Below, piece after piece: positions 46,001-54,386 of a stretch of 64,000 nucleotides of DNA. The position numbers and the translations under genes were made by a program. Source of the DNA: PCRC01 sp040384665 (GTDB taxonomy: Bacteria; Pseudomonadota; Gammaproteobacteria; Burkholderiales; Burkholderiaceae_C); the NCBI GenBank assembly GCA_040384665.1, contig JAZKIY010000014.1, positions 38,230 to 102,229 on the forward strand, read 5' to 3'. Position 1 is the stretch's first letter, and each line of letters begins with the position of its first letter. A model generated the notes under the pieces. That model was given only the letters and a program-made list of their open reading frames with translations, was not told the origin of the DNA and made no database searches.

Positions 46001-48964
46001 GCCCGAGCAGACGCTGCCGAGGTCTTTCAGTTCGGTGCGGTTGTCGTAGCTGTAGAAGCCACCCACCAGGCGCTTGCGGCTGCTGGTGACGATGCGCGCC
46101 ACCGCCTTGACGTCGAGCTTCACGCCGGCCTGGGGCTTGCCGTTCAGGTCGAGTGCGACCGCCTGGAACACGGCCTTTTGCTTCACCGAGGTCCAACTCT
46201 CGGCCTTGATGCCGGTCATTACCGCCGCCGGCCACAGCACGGTGCTGCCGCGCAGGGTTTGCACCTCGCCGTTCGGGTCGGCGTAGGTGGCCTCCATCAG
46301 CAAATCCTGGGGCCGGGGCGAGGCCGGCAGCTTGGGCAGGGCGACGCGGCCAGTGCCGTTTTTGTCGAGTGTGAGCGCCAGGCGGCTGGCGACCACGCGC
46401 TGGTCTTGGGCGGCGCTGGGCTCTTCTTCGTCGCTGTCGCTTTCCGGTGCGGTGCTGCGCTGTGCGCGTGGGGGCGTGAAGCTGAAGTCGTCGTAGTCGC
46501 GCAGCACCAGCCAGCGCTCCCGCACCAGTGCCGACACCCGCACTGGCAGGTTGGCGGCGGGCCCACCCGATACAAAGTTGACCTGCACGTCGGCGGTGAC
46601 GGCCTGGGTGTTGACCAGTGGCCCTTTCTGCGCCGGCCCCACCCGGCCCTGCAGCACCGGCAGGCGGAACTCTTCCACGCGGAACTGCCCGCTGGACAAG
46701 CTGCGGCCACTGTCACTGTCGCCGGTCTGCAGCGCCATGTCGTACTGCCCCAGCTTGGCGCCGGGCGGCACCTGCCAGGTGTTCTCGGCACTCAGGCCGC
46801 CGGTGGGGGTCTTGCGCCAGGTCAGTGGTTGCACAAAGCGCTGCCCGCTGCCGGTGTGGGTGATGACCAGCGTTTCCGGTGGCTTGGCGGGCAGGCCAAA
46901 ACCCTGGCTGGACTCGTTGCGCAGCAGGTGTTTCATGCTGACGGTTTCGCCCACACGCAGCAGGTTGCGGTCGAGCACGGTGTGGGCGCGTTGGTCGGGC
47001 AGGGCCTCGCGGCTGGTGGGCAGGTTGAAGCGCCAGGGCTCGATGCCGCGCTGCCAGTCGCTCCAGGTGAAGGCCAGCTCTTCCGTCTGGTCGGCGCCGG
47101 TGGCGCGGGCGCTGACGAACCAGGCGCGGCGGTAGTCGTCGTCTTCGCCAGCGCCGCCATTGCTGTGACATGTCGGCGCTTCGGGCGGCACCTTGGGCAA
47201 CTGCGCAATGCCGTTCGCGTCGGTGGTGGCGCGGGCCACCACCTGGCCCTGGCAGTCCGACACCTGCACCCGCGCGTTGGCCACCGGCAGGCCCTTGTCG
47301 AGCGAGGTCACCCAGGCCACGGCGTTCTCGCGGCCCGACTTGAAGTGCACCGCGAGGTTGGTCACCAGCGCCGAGGTGCGGACGTAAAAGCGCCGCGGCG
47401 TGCCGAATTTCTCGTCGAGGAGCGCCTGGCCGAGCGCGGCCGACTCCAGCTCCAGCACGTGGAAGCCGGGCGTGAGCGGAATGCCCACCACCTCAAAAGG
47501 GCGTGGGTCGGCGCTGTCGGGCTTGGGCAGTTGCAGGGCCTTCAACCCTGGCTGGCCCTGCAGCAACGAGACCATGCGCGACTGCACCGAGGTCACATCG
47601 CTGTCGCTCACAGACGGGGGCAGCGCGCCTTGCACGTCTTTGGCCGCCTGTTTGCGCGCGACCCAGAAGTTGTCGTAGCGCTTCACACGCTGAAACCAAC
47701 GAATGATGTCGGCATCCGTCTGCGGTTGCAGGTCGTTCACCTTGCCCCCCACCTGCAGTGCCTGCGCTGGCAGCACCGCCTCCACCTTGCGCAGCGTCAC
47801 CGGCAGCAGGGGGGGCAGGCCGGGTTCGGCAAAACGCTCGACGATGCCGAACGGCGCCGCCGCGAACTTGGCCAGCGGTGGCATGGTGGCGGTGGCCACG
47901 GCGAGCGGGAAGCTGTCGGCATTGGCCAGCGCGCGGCCGGCGTCGTCGCGCAGGTCTTTGGGCAGTTTCAGCGTGAATTTCGTTTGTTCGTTGAACAGCG
48001 CCTTGAAACTCACGCTGCTGACCAGCGCCGCGCCGGCCTCGTCGCTGTCGAGGGTGGGGGTGTAGGTCTGCTGGTCGGACTTGAGGCGGATGGCTTCGGC
48101 CTGCTTGCGCGGGATGGGCGCGGTGAAGCGCAGGGCCATTGGCCGGATCGGCAGGCAGGCGGCCTGTGCGTTTTCACGCTCGCAGCTGAAGCTGGCGGTG
48201 AAGGGCTCGCGCACCTGGAAATCAAAGCGTTTTTCAACCTGGTTGGCCAGCCCGCTGGGGGTGGCCACGCCCTTGCCATAGACCAGTTGCATGCGCGTGG
48301 CGGGTGTCAGGCGCAACGGGCAACCAAGTGCGACGAAGCGCTGCGGTTCTTTGGCTGCGGCCTTGGTCAGGCCCAGGTTTTTCAGCACCGCTTCGCGGGT
48401 TTTGCCGTCCACCAGTTTGACCGGCAGGCGCTCGCCCACGCCCTCGGCGTGGCACCACAGGTTGGCCTGCAGGCTCTCGGTGGTGGCGCCGCCGTTGAGC
48501 TGCAGCACGAAAACCTGTTCTTCGTCGACCGCGCCATAACGTGGCCAGATCTGGCTGACAAAGGGGCCACCGGTGTTGAACTGGAAGCGCTGCGTGCCCT
48601 TGACCGGCTGGCCAGCGACCGATGCCAGCGGCTGGTTCAGCTGCGCGGTGCAGCGCACGCCCGGGGGCAGGTCGCGCGCGAACTCGAACACCCACTCTCG
48701 CTCGCTGTTCCAGCGGCCGGTGCCTTTGGACGCGTCGGCGTCGGAACAGCCCAGGGTGAGGGGGTCGGCTGCCTTGGCGTCGCCAAAGCGGATGGCGGCT
48801 TCGTCGAACTTGACCACCACCTGGCGCACCTGCGCCACTTCTTTCTGGGGTGAGAAACTGCTGACCTGGAAGGCCGAGGCAGCACCGCCGAGGTTGGCCC
48901 CTGCCAGGAGCAGCACACAGTTAAGGAAAAAACGACGGCCTGACGTGCTCGCGAATCGGTTCAT
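43016..48964 (-). CDS. Alpha-2-macroglobulin family protein with thioester (YfhM-like)
   Basis: A 1982-residue bacterial alpha-2-macroglobulin. N-terminal signal (FFLNCVLLLAGANLGGAASA; the Cys is inside the signal and no lipobox is evident). MG-type domains follow, then a bait region, and the thioester motif CLEQ in YTCLEQKTSKAI (about residue 1512) with downstream TED helices. The family traps and inhibits proteases, protecting the periplasm. Coupling to pbpC by a 4-bp overlap is the classical yfhM-pbpC arrangement. E. coli YfhM is about 1650 residues; this one is longer because of added internal domains. ATG 48964 is used; an upstream frame to 48988 also exists. Confidence 0.94.
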   Translation of the reverse strand: MNRFASTSGRRFFLNCVLLLAGANLGGAASAFQVSSFSPQKEVAQVRQVVVKFDEAAIRFGDAKAADPLTLGCSDADASKGTGRWNSEREWVFEFARDLPPGVRCTAQLNQPLASVAGQPVKGTQRFQFNTGGPFVSQIWPRYGAVDEEQVFVLQLNGGATTESLQANLWCHAEGVGERLPVKLVDGKTREAVLKNLGLTKAAAKEPQRFVALGCPLRLTPATRMQLVYGKGVATPSGLANQVEKRFDFQVREPFTASFSCERENAQAACLPIRPMALRFTAPIPRKQAEAIRLKSDQQTYTPTLDSDEAGAALVSSVSFKALFNEQTKFTLKLPKDLRDDAGRALANADSFPLAVATATMPPLAKFAAAPFGIVERFAEPGLPPLLPVTLRKVEAVLPAQALQVGGKVNDLQPQTDADIIRWFQRVKRYDNFWVARKQAAKDVQGALPPSVSDSDVTSVQSRMVSLLQGQPGLKALQLPKPDSADPRPFEVVGIPLTPGFHVLELESAALGQALLDEKFGTPRRFYVRTSALVTNLAVHFKSGRENAVAWVTSLDKGLPVANARVQVSDCQGQVVARATTDANGIAQLPKVPPEAPTCHSNGGAGEDDDYRRAWFVSARATGADQTEELAFTWSDWQRGIEPWRFNLPTSREALPDQRAHTVLDRNLLRVGETVSMKHLLRNESSQGFGLPAKPPETLVITHTGSGQRFVQPLTWRKTPTGGLSAENTWQVPPGAKLGQYDMALQTGDSDSGRSLSSGQFRVEEFRLPVLQGRVGPAQKGPLVNTQAVTADVQVNFVSGGPAANLPVRVSALVRERWLVLRDYDDFSFTPPRAQRSTAPESDSDEEEPSAAQDQRVVASRLALTLDKNGTGRVALPKLPASPRPQDLLMEATYADPNGEVQTLRGSTVLWPAAVMTGIKAESWTSVKQKAVFQAVALDLNGKPQAGVKLDVKAVARIVTSSRKRLVGGFYSYDNRTELKDLGSVCSGKSDARGLLVCEARIEQPGEVELVVTAHDAESHTIQAATSIFITRQGELWFGGENHDRMDLLAEKKSYQPGETARFQVRMPFRYATALVAVEREGVIETQVVQLNGKDPTVSLKVQDGWAPNVYVSVLALRGRLRDVPWYSFFTWGYKTPSQWWTAFWLEGRDYVAPTALVDLSKPAYRLGTAEIRVGAQAHQLKVTVKADKESYPVRGQAKVTISATRPDGQPAANAEVAVAAVDQALLELSPNTSWNLLEAMLQRRSWGVETSTAQMEIIGRRHYGRKAVAAGGGGGRSPTRELLDTLLLWNPRVQLDANGQATITVPLNDALTSFKIVAVADADTGLFGTGQTSIRATQDLQIISGLPPLVREEDQYRAQFTLRNTTARAMKVAVSPRATLLTLPPQTIDLAAGESKEVTWDVTAPAQLAFTRAEAILWEIDARETGAAGNTPARDALKASQRIVPAVPVTVQQATLVQLDGSYSLAVQPPPDALSTNGQVRGGLKLGLQAKLADGLPGVQDWFARYPYTCLEQKTSKAIGLRDAKLWQTLVAQLPGYLDGDGLANYFPPRDGDSNRGSDALTAYLLLASAEAASQDPGFALPADARALMERGLTAFVEGRISRSGWSPQKDLDVRKLAALDALARGGKARGRMLASITVAPNQWPTHAVLHWANILQRVTDAPQRSERLAEAMQILRARLAYNGTRMGFSTDSSDGWWWLMASADTNAAQLLLTVMDDAAWKDDMGRLATGLLARQQRGAWGTTTANLWGSLALRKFSTRFESTPVTGTTRASTAAASGSVDWAKAATAASPSMTLPWGKDTSADKLSVTQQGTGKPWLTLQSLAAVPLTQPFSAGYQIKKTLTPTQQAVKGQFSRGDIVRVTLEINATADMTWVVVSDPIPGGATILGGGLGRDSEIATQGEKQGTQLSDGAGPVFEERSFEALRSYYSYLPKGNVKVEYTVRLNNVGDFALPPTRVEAMYAPEVYGELPNARVKVGAAK

Positions 48965-49030
48965 GTGCCCTCCACCCTTGGAGCGCACACCATATCAGGC
49001 GCACAGGTCAGGCGGAAGGCCTGACGGGGC

Positions 49031-49516
49031 TCAGGTGCAGGCTTTTTGCGTGCCGCAGCCGCCGTGGGCGTTGAGCTGGGCGGTTTCGGGGTTGGCCAGC
49101 ACCTCGTCGGTGGTGGAGAAACCCACTTCCTTCAGGTACTGGGTCAAGCCGGCGTCTTTGGTTTTGGCGTGTTCGGGAAACCACTGCGCCAGCGCCTGGT
49201 TCATCACGGCAATGAAACTGGTGTCACCGGCCAGCGCGCGTTTTTCCACCTCGCGCATGGTCTCGAGGATCATGGTGTGGTCTTTGCTGTGGCAGTTGTC
49301 GTCTTCCATGCCGGTGGCGATCATCCAGCGGTCTTCCTGCGCGAAATGCTCCACCGTGTGCTCCAACAGCTTCTGGAAGCGCTGCAACCGGTTGGACTCG
49401 GTGGCCATGAAAGACGAGCGCAGCAGCTGCATGAACTCGCGGTGGGTGGCGTCGGTGCGTTCGTCGTCGAGCAGCAGGTCGTCGGACCAGACGGGGAGGG
49501 ACATGGATGCGTTCAT
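49031..49516 (-). CDS. Hemerythrin-like protein
   Basis: A 161-residue hemerythrin-fold protein, a four-helix bundle with a di-iron site that binds oxygen. The ligand pattern is seen as ATHREFMQLL, LEHTVEHFAQED, HSKDH and a last helix with PEHAKTKD. ATG 49516 starts MNASMSLPVWSDD; the family usually begins near LPVWSDD. C-terminal extension of about 25 residues with two cysteines (GGCGTQKACT) is unusual and could bind a metal or form a disulfide. Divergent from the DUF1800 gene. Confidence 0.85.
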   Translation of the reverse strand: MNASMSLPVWSDDLLLDDERTDATHREFMQLLRSSFMATESNRLQRFQKLLEHTVEHFAQEDRWMIATGMEDDNCHSKDHTMILETMREVEKRALAGDTSFIAVMNQALAQWFPEHAKTKDAGLTQYLKEVGFSTTDEVLANPETAQLNAHGGCGTQKACT

Positions 49517-49705
49517 GGGCGGGAGTTTGCCAGATTGTGGGAAGTTCCGGGGTGCGGGTTTCCGCCCAGCCATGGTGAGAACTTTGGTATTGCCGGGTAA
49601 GTGTGACTTTTTGCCAGCTTGAATGCTTAAGCGCGCATGTTGGGGTGTCGAAGTAATACGAAAGCACGCGACATTTCTCACCCGACGTACAACAAAAGGC
49701 CTGGC

Positions 49706-51436
49706 ATGCACCTCCTTGACACCCCCCTAGCTGGCGAGCGCCCGTCCGCCGCCCCTTCTGCCAATTGGCAGCGTCCTGCGGACCTGGCCGTGTTGGGCAC
49801 GCTGACCACTGCGCTCGCCGCTTGCGGCGGCGGTGGCGGCGGGGCCAGCGGTGGTGCTGCGCCGGCGCCCAGCCAGCCAACACCCACCATCGACGCCTCC
49901 CCACCCCCCAGTGCCACCCAAGCCGCCCGCTTCCTGGCCCAGGCGACGCTGGGCGCCGGCAAGGCGCAGATTGCCGCAGTGCAGTCCAGTGGCTACGCCG
50001 CCTGGCTGGACAGCCAGTTCAATCTGCCCGCCACCCAGAGCCATGTGGACTGGCTGGTGGCCAATGGTTACGACGTCGAAGCCAACCGGCACATCACCAC
50101 GGGGCTGGACAACACCCTCTGGCGCAAGCTGGTCGGCAGCCCCGACGCGCTGCGCCAGCGCGTGGTGCTGGCGTTGTCTGAAATCTGTGTGGTGTCGATC
50201 CTGGGCATCAATTCGGAGTGGCGCCAGTTTGTGGTGGCCGCCTACATGGACATCCTGGAAGCCAATGCCTTTGGCAACTACCGCAACCTGCTGCAGCAAA
50301 TGTCCACCAGCCCGGCCATGGGGTACTACCTCACTTTTCGCGGCAGCGCCAAGGCCAACCCGACCACCGGCAGCCAGCCCGACGAAAACTACGCCCGCGA
50401 ACTGATGCAGTTGTTCACCCTGGGGCTGACCCAGTTGAACGGCGATGGCACACCGAAATTCAACAACGGCGCACCACTCGACACCTATGACCAGGCGGAC
50501 GTCGGTGGCCTGGCCCGCGTGTTCACCGGCTTCGACCTGAACACCGCCGGCCTGAGCGCACCTTTCCCCTCCGACGCCTACCGCCGCCCCATGACCGTGG
50601 TGGCCAGCCGCCACGAGACCGGTGCCAAGACCTTTCTGGGCACCACCATCCCGGCGGGCACGAATGGGCCACAAAGCTTGGAGATGGCGCTCAACGTGTT
50701 GTTCAACCACCCGAATCTGCCGCCTTTCGTCAGCCGCCAGCTGATCCAGCGCCTGGTCACCAGCAACCCCAGCCCGGGCTATGTGGGGCGGGTGGCAGGG
50801 GTGTTTGCCAACAACGGCGCAGGCGTTCGTGGCGATCTGCAGGCGGTGTTGCGCGCCATCCTGCTCGACGGTGAAGCCCGCAGCGACACCAACCTCACCA
50901 ACAACGGCTTTGGCAAGCTGCGCGAGCCGGTGGTGCGGTTCCTGAACTGGGCGCGTGGCTTTGGCGCCACCTCGCCGTCAGGCGCGTGGGCCATTGGTGA
51001 TTTGTCCGACCCGGCCACGCGGCTGGGCCAAAGCCCGATGCACGCGGGCTCGGTGTTCAACTTCTTCCGCCCCGGTTACGTGCCGCCCAACAGCGCCATT
51101 GGCAGCCAGGGCTTGAGCGGTCCCGAGTTCCAGATCACCACCGAATCGTCGGTGGCCGGCTATGTGAACTTCATGCAGCGGGCCATCAGCGGCGTGGGCA
51201 TTGGCGATGTGCGCGCCGACTACACCCCCCTGCTGGCGCTGGTGAACGACTCGGCGGCCCTGCTGAACGAGGTCAACCTGGTGCTGGCGGCGGGCCAGGT
51301 GTCTGCCGCCACGCTGGCCAATCTGAAAACCGCGCTGGACACCATTGTGGTCACCACGCCAGCCGGCCAGCTCAACCGCGTCCATGCCGCCCTCACGCTG
51401 GTGATGGCCGCGCCCGAATACATCGCACAGAAATAA
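49706..51436 (+). CDS. DUF1800 exported lipoprotein-like protein
   Basis: A 576-residue DUF1800 protein. A long N-terminal region precedes TTALAACGGGGG, a lipobox-like LAAC, suggesting a lipoprotein despite a charged leader of about 35 residues. The domain is seen as AARFLAQATLGAG near the start and in LFTLGLTQLNGDG, GLARVFTGFDLN, FVSRQLIQRLV, SPMHAGSVFNFFRPGY. DUF1800 proteins are almost always paired with a DUF1501 gene, here the next one after 17 bases. Function unknown; the pair is exported together. Confidence 0.9.
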   Translation: MHLLDTPLAGERPSAAPSANWQRPADLAVLGTLTTALAACGGGGGGASGGAAPAPSQPTPTIDASPPPSATQAARFLAQATLGAGKAQIAAVQSSGYAAWLDSQFNLPATQSHVDWLVANGYDVEANRHITTGLDNTLWRKLVGSPDALRQRVVLALSEICVVSILGINSEWRQFVVAAYMDILEANAFGNYRNLLQQMSTSPAMGYYLTFRGSAKANPTTGSQPDENYARELMQLFTLGLTQLNGDGTPKFNNGAPLDTYDQADVGGLARVFTGFDLNTAGLSAPFPSDAYRRPMTVVASRHETGAKTFLGTTIPAGTNGPQSLEMALNVLFNHPNLPPFVSRQLIQRLVTSNPSPGYVGRVAGVFANNGAGVRGDLQAVLRAILLDGEARSDTNLTNNGFGKLREPVVRFLNWARGFGATSPSGAWAIGDLSDPATRLGQSPMHAGSVFNFFRPGYVPPNSAIGSQGLSGPEFQITTESSVAGYVNFMQRAISGVGIGDVRADYTPLLALVNDSAALLNEVNLVLAAGQVSAATLANLKTALDTIVVTTPAGQLNRVHAALTLVMAAPEYIAQK

Positions 51437-51453
51437 ATAAGAAGGTGACCTCC

Positions 51454-52854
51454 ATGAAACACCATGCCGACATCGCACCCGACAGCGCCTCCCGCCGCGC
51501 CTTTTTGAAGCGCAGTGGCGCCCTGTCAATTGCCGCAGCCGCCACGCCCTGGGCCATGAGTTTGGCCGCCATGGGCGAAGCCGCCGCGCAAAGCGCCAAC
51601 GACTACAAGGCCCTGGTGTGTGTGTTCCTGTTCGGTGGCAACGACCACGCCAACACCCTGGTGCCGTACGACCAGGCCAGCTACAACGCCTACAGCGCTC
51701 TGCGCAGCAACCTGGCAATTGACCGCACCAGCCTGGCCAACACCTTGCTGAACCCCACCAACCCGCTCGCTGGTGGCCGCCAGTACGCGATGGCGCCCGG
51801 CCTGGCGCCACTGATGCCGATGTTCGATGCCGGCAAGATGGCCACCTTGCTCAACGTGGGCACGTTGGTGCAGCCCACCACCAAGGCCCAGTACACCAAC
51901 CGTTCGGTGCCACTGCCCCCCAAATTGTTCTCGCACAACGACCAGCAGTCGTTCTGGCAGGCCTCGTCGCCGGAAGGTGCACAGTCCGGCTGGGGCGGGC
52001 GCATGGGTGACCTGTTCGCATCGGGCAATGGCAACTCGACCTTCACCTGCATCAGTGTGTCGGGCAACACCGTCTACCTCTCGGGCAACAACGCGGTGCA
52101 GTACCAGGTCACACCCAATGGGTCGGTGCCGGTGCAGGGCATCAAGAGCCCGCTGTTTGGGTCGGCGGCTTGCTCCACCGCGTTGCAAAATCTCATGACC
52201 GCGCCGCGTGCCCATTTGTTCGAGTCTGAATACGCACGGGTGTCCAAGCGCTCCATCGACGCGAGCGACCAGGTCACCGCCGGGCTGGCGGGTGCACCCG
52301 CGCTGCGCACCACCTTCCCCAGCGGCAACAGCCTGGCCAGTCAGCTGGCGATGGTGGCCAAACTGATCTCGGCCCGCAACGCACTGGGTGCGAAACGCCA
52401 GGTGTTTTTTGTCTCGCTGGGCGGCTTTGACACCCACGACCGCCTGGTGCAAGACCACCCGGGTTTGATGGTCCAGGTGGGCAGCGCCATGGCCGCGTTC
52501 TACAACGCCACGGTGGAGCTGGGGGTGGCCAACCAGGTCACCGCGTTCACCGCGTCGGACTTCGGCCGCACGCTGGTCAGCAACGGGTCGGGTTCGGACC
52601 ACGGCTGGGGTGGCATGCAGTTTGTGGTGGGCGGCAGCGTGCTGGGCAAGTCCTTCGTGGGCAACGCGCCCGAGGTGGCGAACAACGGCGCCAACGACGT
52701 GGGCCAGGGCCGCTTGTTGCCCGAACTGTCGGTGGACCAGTTCGGTGGCACGCTGGCCAATTGGTTTGGCGTGTCGGCCGCCGACCAGGCGCTGGTGCTG
52801 CCCAACCTGCAGAACTACAGCACCCGCAACCTGGGTTTCATGGCGCCGGGTTAA
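51454..52854 (+). CDS. DUF1501 protein, Tat-exported
   Basis: A 466-residue DUF1501 protein with a twin-arginine signal peptide (ASRRAFLKRSGALSIAAAATPWA) and probable cleavage near AAAQ. The sulfatase/phosphatase-like fold is suggested by VFLFGGNDHANTLVPYD, GGFDTHDRLVQDHPGL and SDFGRTLVSNGSGSDHGWG. Tat export implies the protein folds, perhaps with a metal, before crossing the membrane. GTG 51445 is possible, but ATG 51454 has AAGAAGG at the right distance. Second gene of the DUF1800-DUF1501 unit. Confidence 0.92.
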   Translation: MKHHADIAPDSASRRAFLKRSGALSIAAAATPWAMSLAAMGEAAAQSANDYKALVCVFLFGGNDHANTLVPYDQASYNAYSALRSNLAIDRTSLANTLLNPTNPLAGGRQYAMAPGLAPLMPMFDAGKMATLLNVGTLVQPTTKAQYTNRSVPLPPKLFSHNDQQSFWQASSPEGAQSGWGGRMGDLFASGNGNSTFTCISVSGNTVYLSGNNAVQYQVTPNGSVPVQGIKSPLFGSAACSTALQNLMTAPRAHLFESEYARVSKRSIDASDQVTAGLAGAPALRTTFPSGNSLASQLAMVAKLISARNALGAKRQVFFVSLGGFDTHDRLVQDHPGLMVQVGSAMAAFYNATVELGVANQVTAFTASDFGRTLVSNGSGSDHGWGGMQFVVGGSVLGKSFVGNAPEVANNGANDVGQGRLLPELSVDQFGGTLANWFGVSAADQALVLPNLQNYSTRNLGFMAPG

Positions 52855-52869
52855 AGCCGGACCAATGGG

Positions 52870-54267
52870 TCAGCCCAGCCGTGCCCGGTGCCGCGCCACC
52901 TGCGCGCGCACTTGCGCGGGTGCGGTGCCGCCCAGCGTGTTGCGGGCGTTCAGCGAGCCGCGCAGGCTCAGCACCTCGTAGACGTCGTTGCCAATTTGGG
53001 GGTTGAACTGCTGCAGCGTGGCCAGCGGCAGTTCCGACAGGTCCACGCCCTGCGCAATGGCGGTCTTGACCGCATGGGCCACGGTTTCGTGGGCATCGCG
53101 GAAGGGCAGGCCTTTTTTCACCAGGTAGTCGGCCAGGTCGGTGGCGGTGGCGTAGCCGCGCAGCGCGGCCTTCTCCATCGCTTCGGGTTTGACGGTGATG
53201 CCGCCAACCATCTCGGCAAAGATGCGCAGCGTGTCTTTGAGCGTGTCCACCGTGTCGAACAGCGGCTCTTTGTCTTCCTGGTTGTCCTTGTTGTAGGCCA
53301 GCGGCTGGCCCTTCATCAGCGTGATCAGGCCCATCAAATGGCCCACCACGCGGCCGGTTTTGCCGCGCGCCAGTTCCGGCACGTCGGGGTTTTTCTTCTG
53401 CGGCATGATGGACGAGCCGGTGCAGAAGCGGTCGGCGATGTCGATGAAGCCAAAGCTCTGGCTCATCCACAAAATCAGCTCTTCGCTCAGCCGGCTGATG
53501 TGCACCATGCACAGCGCGGCGGCGGCGGTGAACTCGATGGCGAAGTCGCGGTCGCTCACCGCGTCCAGGCTGTTCTGGCAGACGCCGTCCATGCCCAGGG
53601 TGCGCGCCACGCGCTCGCGATCCAGCGGGTAGCTGGTGCCGGCCAGCGCGGCCGAGCCCAGTGGCAGGCGGTTGACGCGCTTGCGCACGTCGGCCAGGCG
53701 TTCGGCGTCGCGGGCGAACATTTCCACGTAAGCCAGCATGTGGTGGCCAAAACTCACGGGCTGCGCCACCTGCAGGTGGGTGAAACCGGGCAATATCACT
53801 TCGACGTTGCGGTCGGCCATCTCGACCAGCGCCTGTTGCAAAGCCGTCAGCAGGCCGCCGATGAGGTCGATCTCGCTGCGCAGCCAGAGGCGCACGTCGG
53901 TGGCCACCTGGTCGTTGCGGCTGCGCCCGGTGTGCAGGCGTTTGCCGGCGTCGCCCACCAGCGCGGTGAGGCTGGCCTCGATGTTGAGGTGCACGTCTTC
54001 CAGCGCCAGCTTCCACTCAAATTTGCCGGACTCGATGTCTTGTGTGATCTGCGCCATGCCGCGCTGGATGGCGGCGTGGTCGTCGGCGGAAATCACGCCT
54101 TGGGCGGCCAGCATCTCGGCGTGGGCGAGGGAGCCGGTGATGTCGGCGCGCCACAGCCGCTGGTCAAAAAACACGCTGGCGGTGTAGCGTTGCACCAGTT
54201 CGCTCATCGGCTCGGAGAACAGCGCGGACCACGCTTCGGATTTTTTGTCGAACTGGTTTTGGGACAT
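52870..54267 (-). CDS. argH: Argininosuccinate lyase
   Basis: A 465-residue enzyme that cleaves argininosuccinate to arginine and fumarate, the last step of arginine synthesis. Fumarase/aspartase superfamily motifs: LHTGRSRNDQVATDVRLW (substrate site), GFTHLQVAQPVSFGHHML, and the signature GSSIMPQKKNPDVPELARGK with the catalytic Ser loop. The frame runs to 54276, but ATG 54267 gives MSQNQFDKKSEAW, the family start. Its promoter region is shared with algZ and contains a long symmetric sequence. Confidence 0.96.
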   Translation of the reverse strand: MSQNQFDKKSEAWSALFSEPMSELVQRYTASVFFDQRLWRADITGSLAHAEMLAAQGVISADDHAAIQRGMAQITQDIESGKFEWKLALEDVHLNIEASLTALVGDAGKRLHTGRSRNDQVATDVRLWLRSEIDLIGGLLTALQQALVEMADRNVEVILPGFTHLQVAQPVSFGHHMLAYVEMFARDAERLADVRKRVNRLPLGSAALAGTSYPLDRERVARTLGMDGVCQNSLDAVSDRDFAIEFTAAAALCMVHISRLSEELILWMSQSFGFIDIADRFCTGSSIMPQKKNPDVPELARGKTGRVVGHLMGLITLMKGQPLAYNKDNQEDKEPLFDTVDTLKDTLRIFAEMVGGITVKPEAMEKAALRGYATATDLADYLVKKGLPFRDAHETVAHAVKTAIAQGVDLSELPLATLQQFNPQIGNDVYEVLSLRGSLNARNTLGGTAPAQVRAQVARHRARLG

Positions 54268-54287
54268 TGGTGGCAATGCGTTGAGGG

Positions 54288-54338
54288 GGTGATTCCCCAG
54301 GTTGGAAAGGCCGGATTCTCCGGTACAGGCAAATCACC
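54288..54338. promoter_or_regulatory. Nested inverted repeats between argH and algZ
   Basis: Outer arms GGTGATT (54288-54294) and AATCACC (54332-54338) bracket an inner perfect hairpin CCGGATTCTCCGG (54311-54323). It lies 21 to 71 bp before argH and about 50 bp before algZ, a reasonable place for an operator or an argH leader structure. Confidence 0.4.
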
Positions 54339-54386
54339 AATAATCAGGTGGCGTTTCAGGGTGTCCGTCCGGCACGGCGAACGCCC

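Noticed and set aside
43010..48853. A 1947-codon open frame on the plus strand opposite the alpha-2-macroglobulin gene
   Set aside because: It is antisense to a clear A2M with thioester and signal peptide. Its translation is rich in His, Gln, Val and Gly as expected from reading GC-rich codons backwards, and has no recognisable motif.
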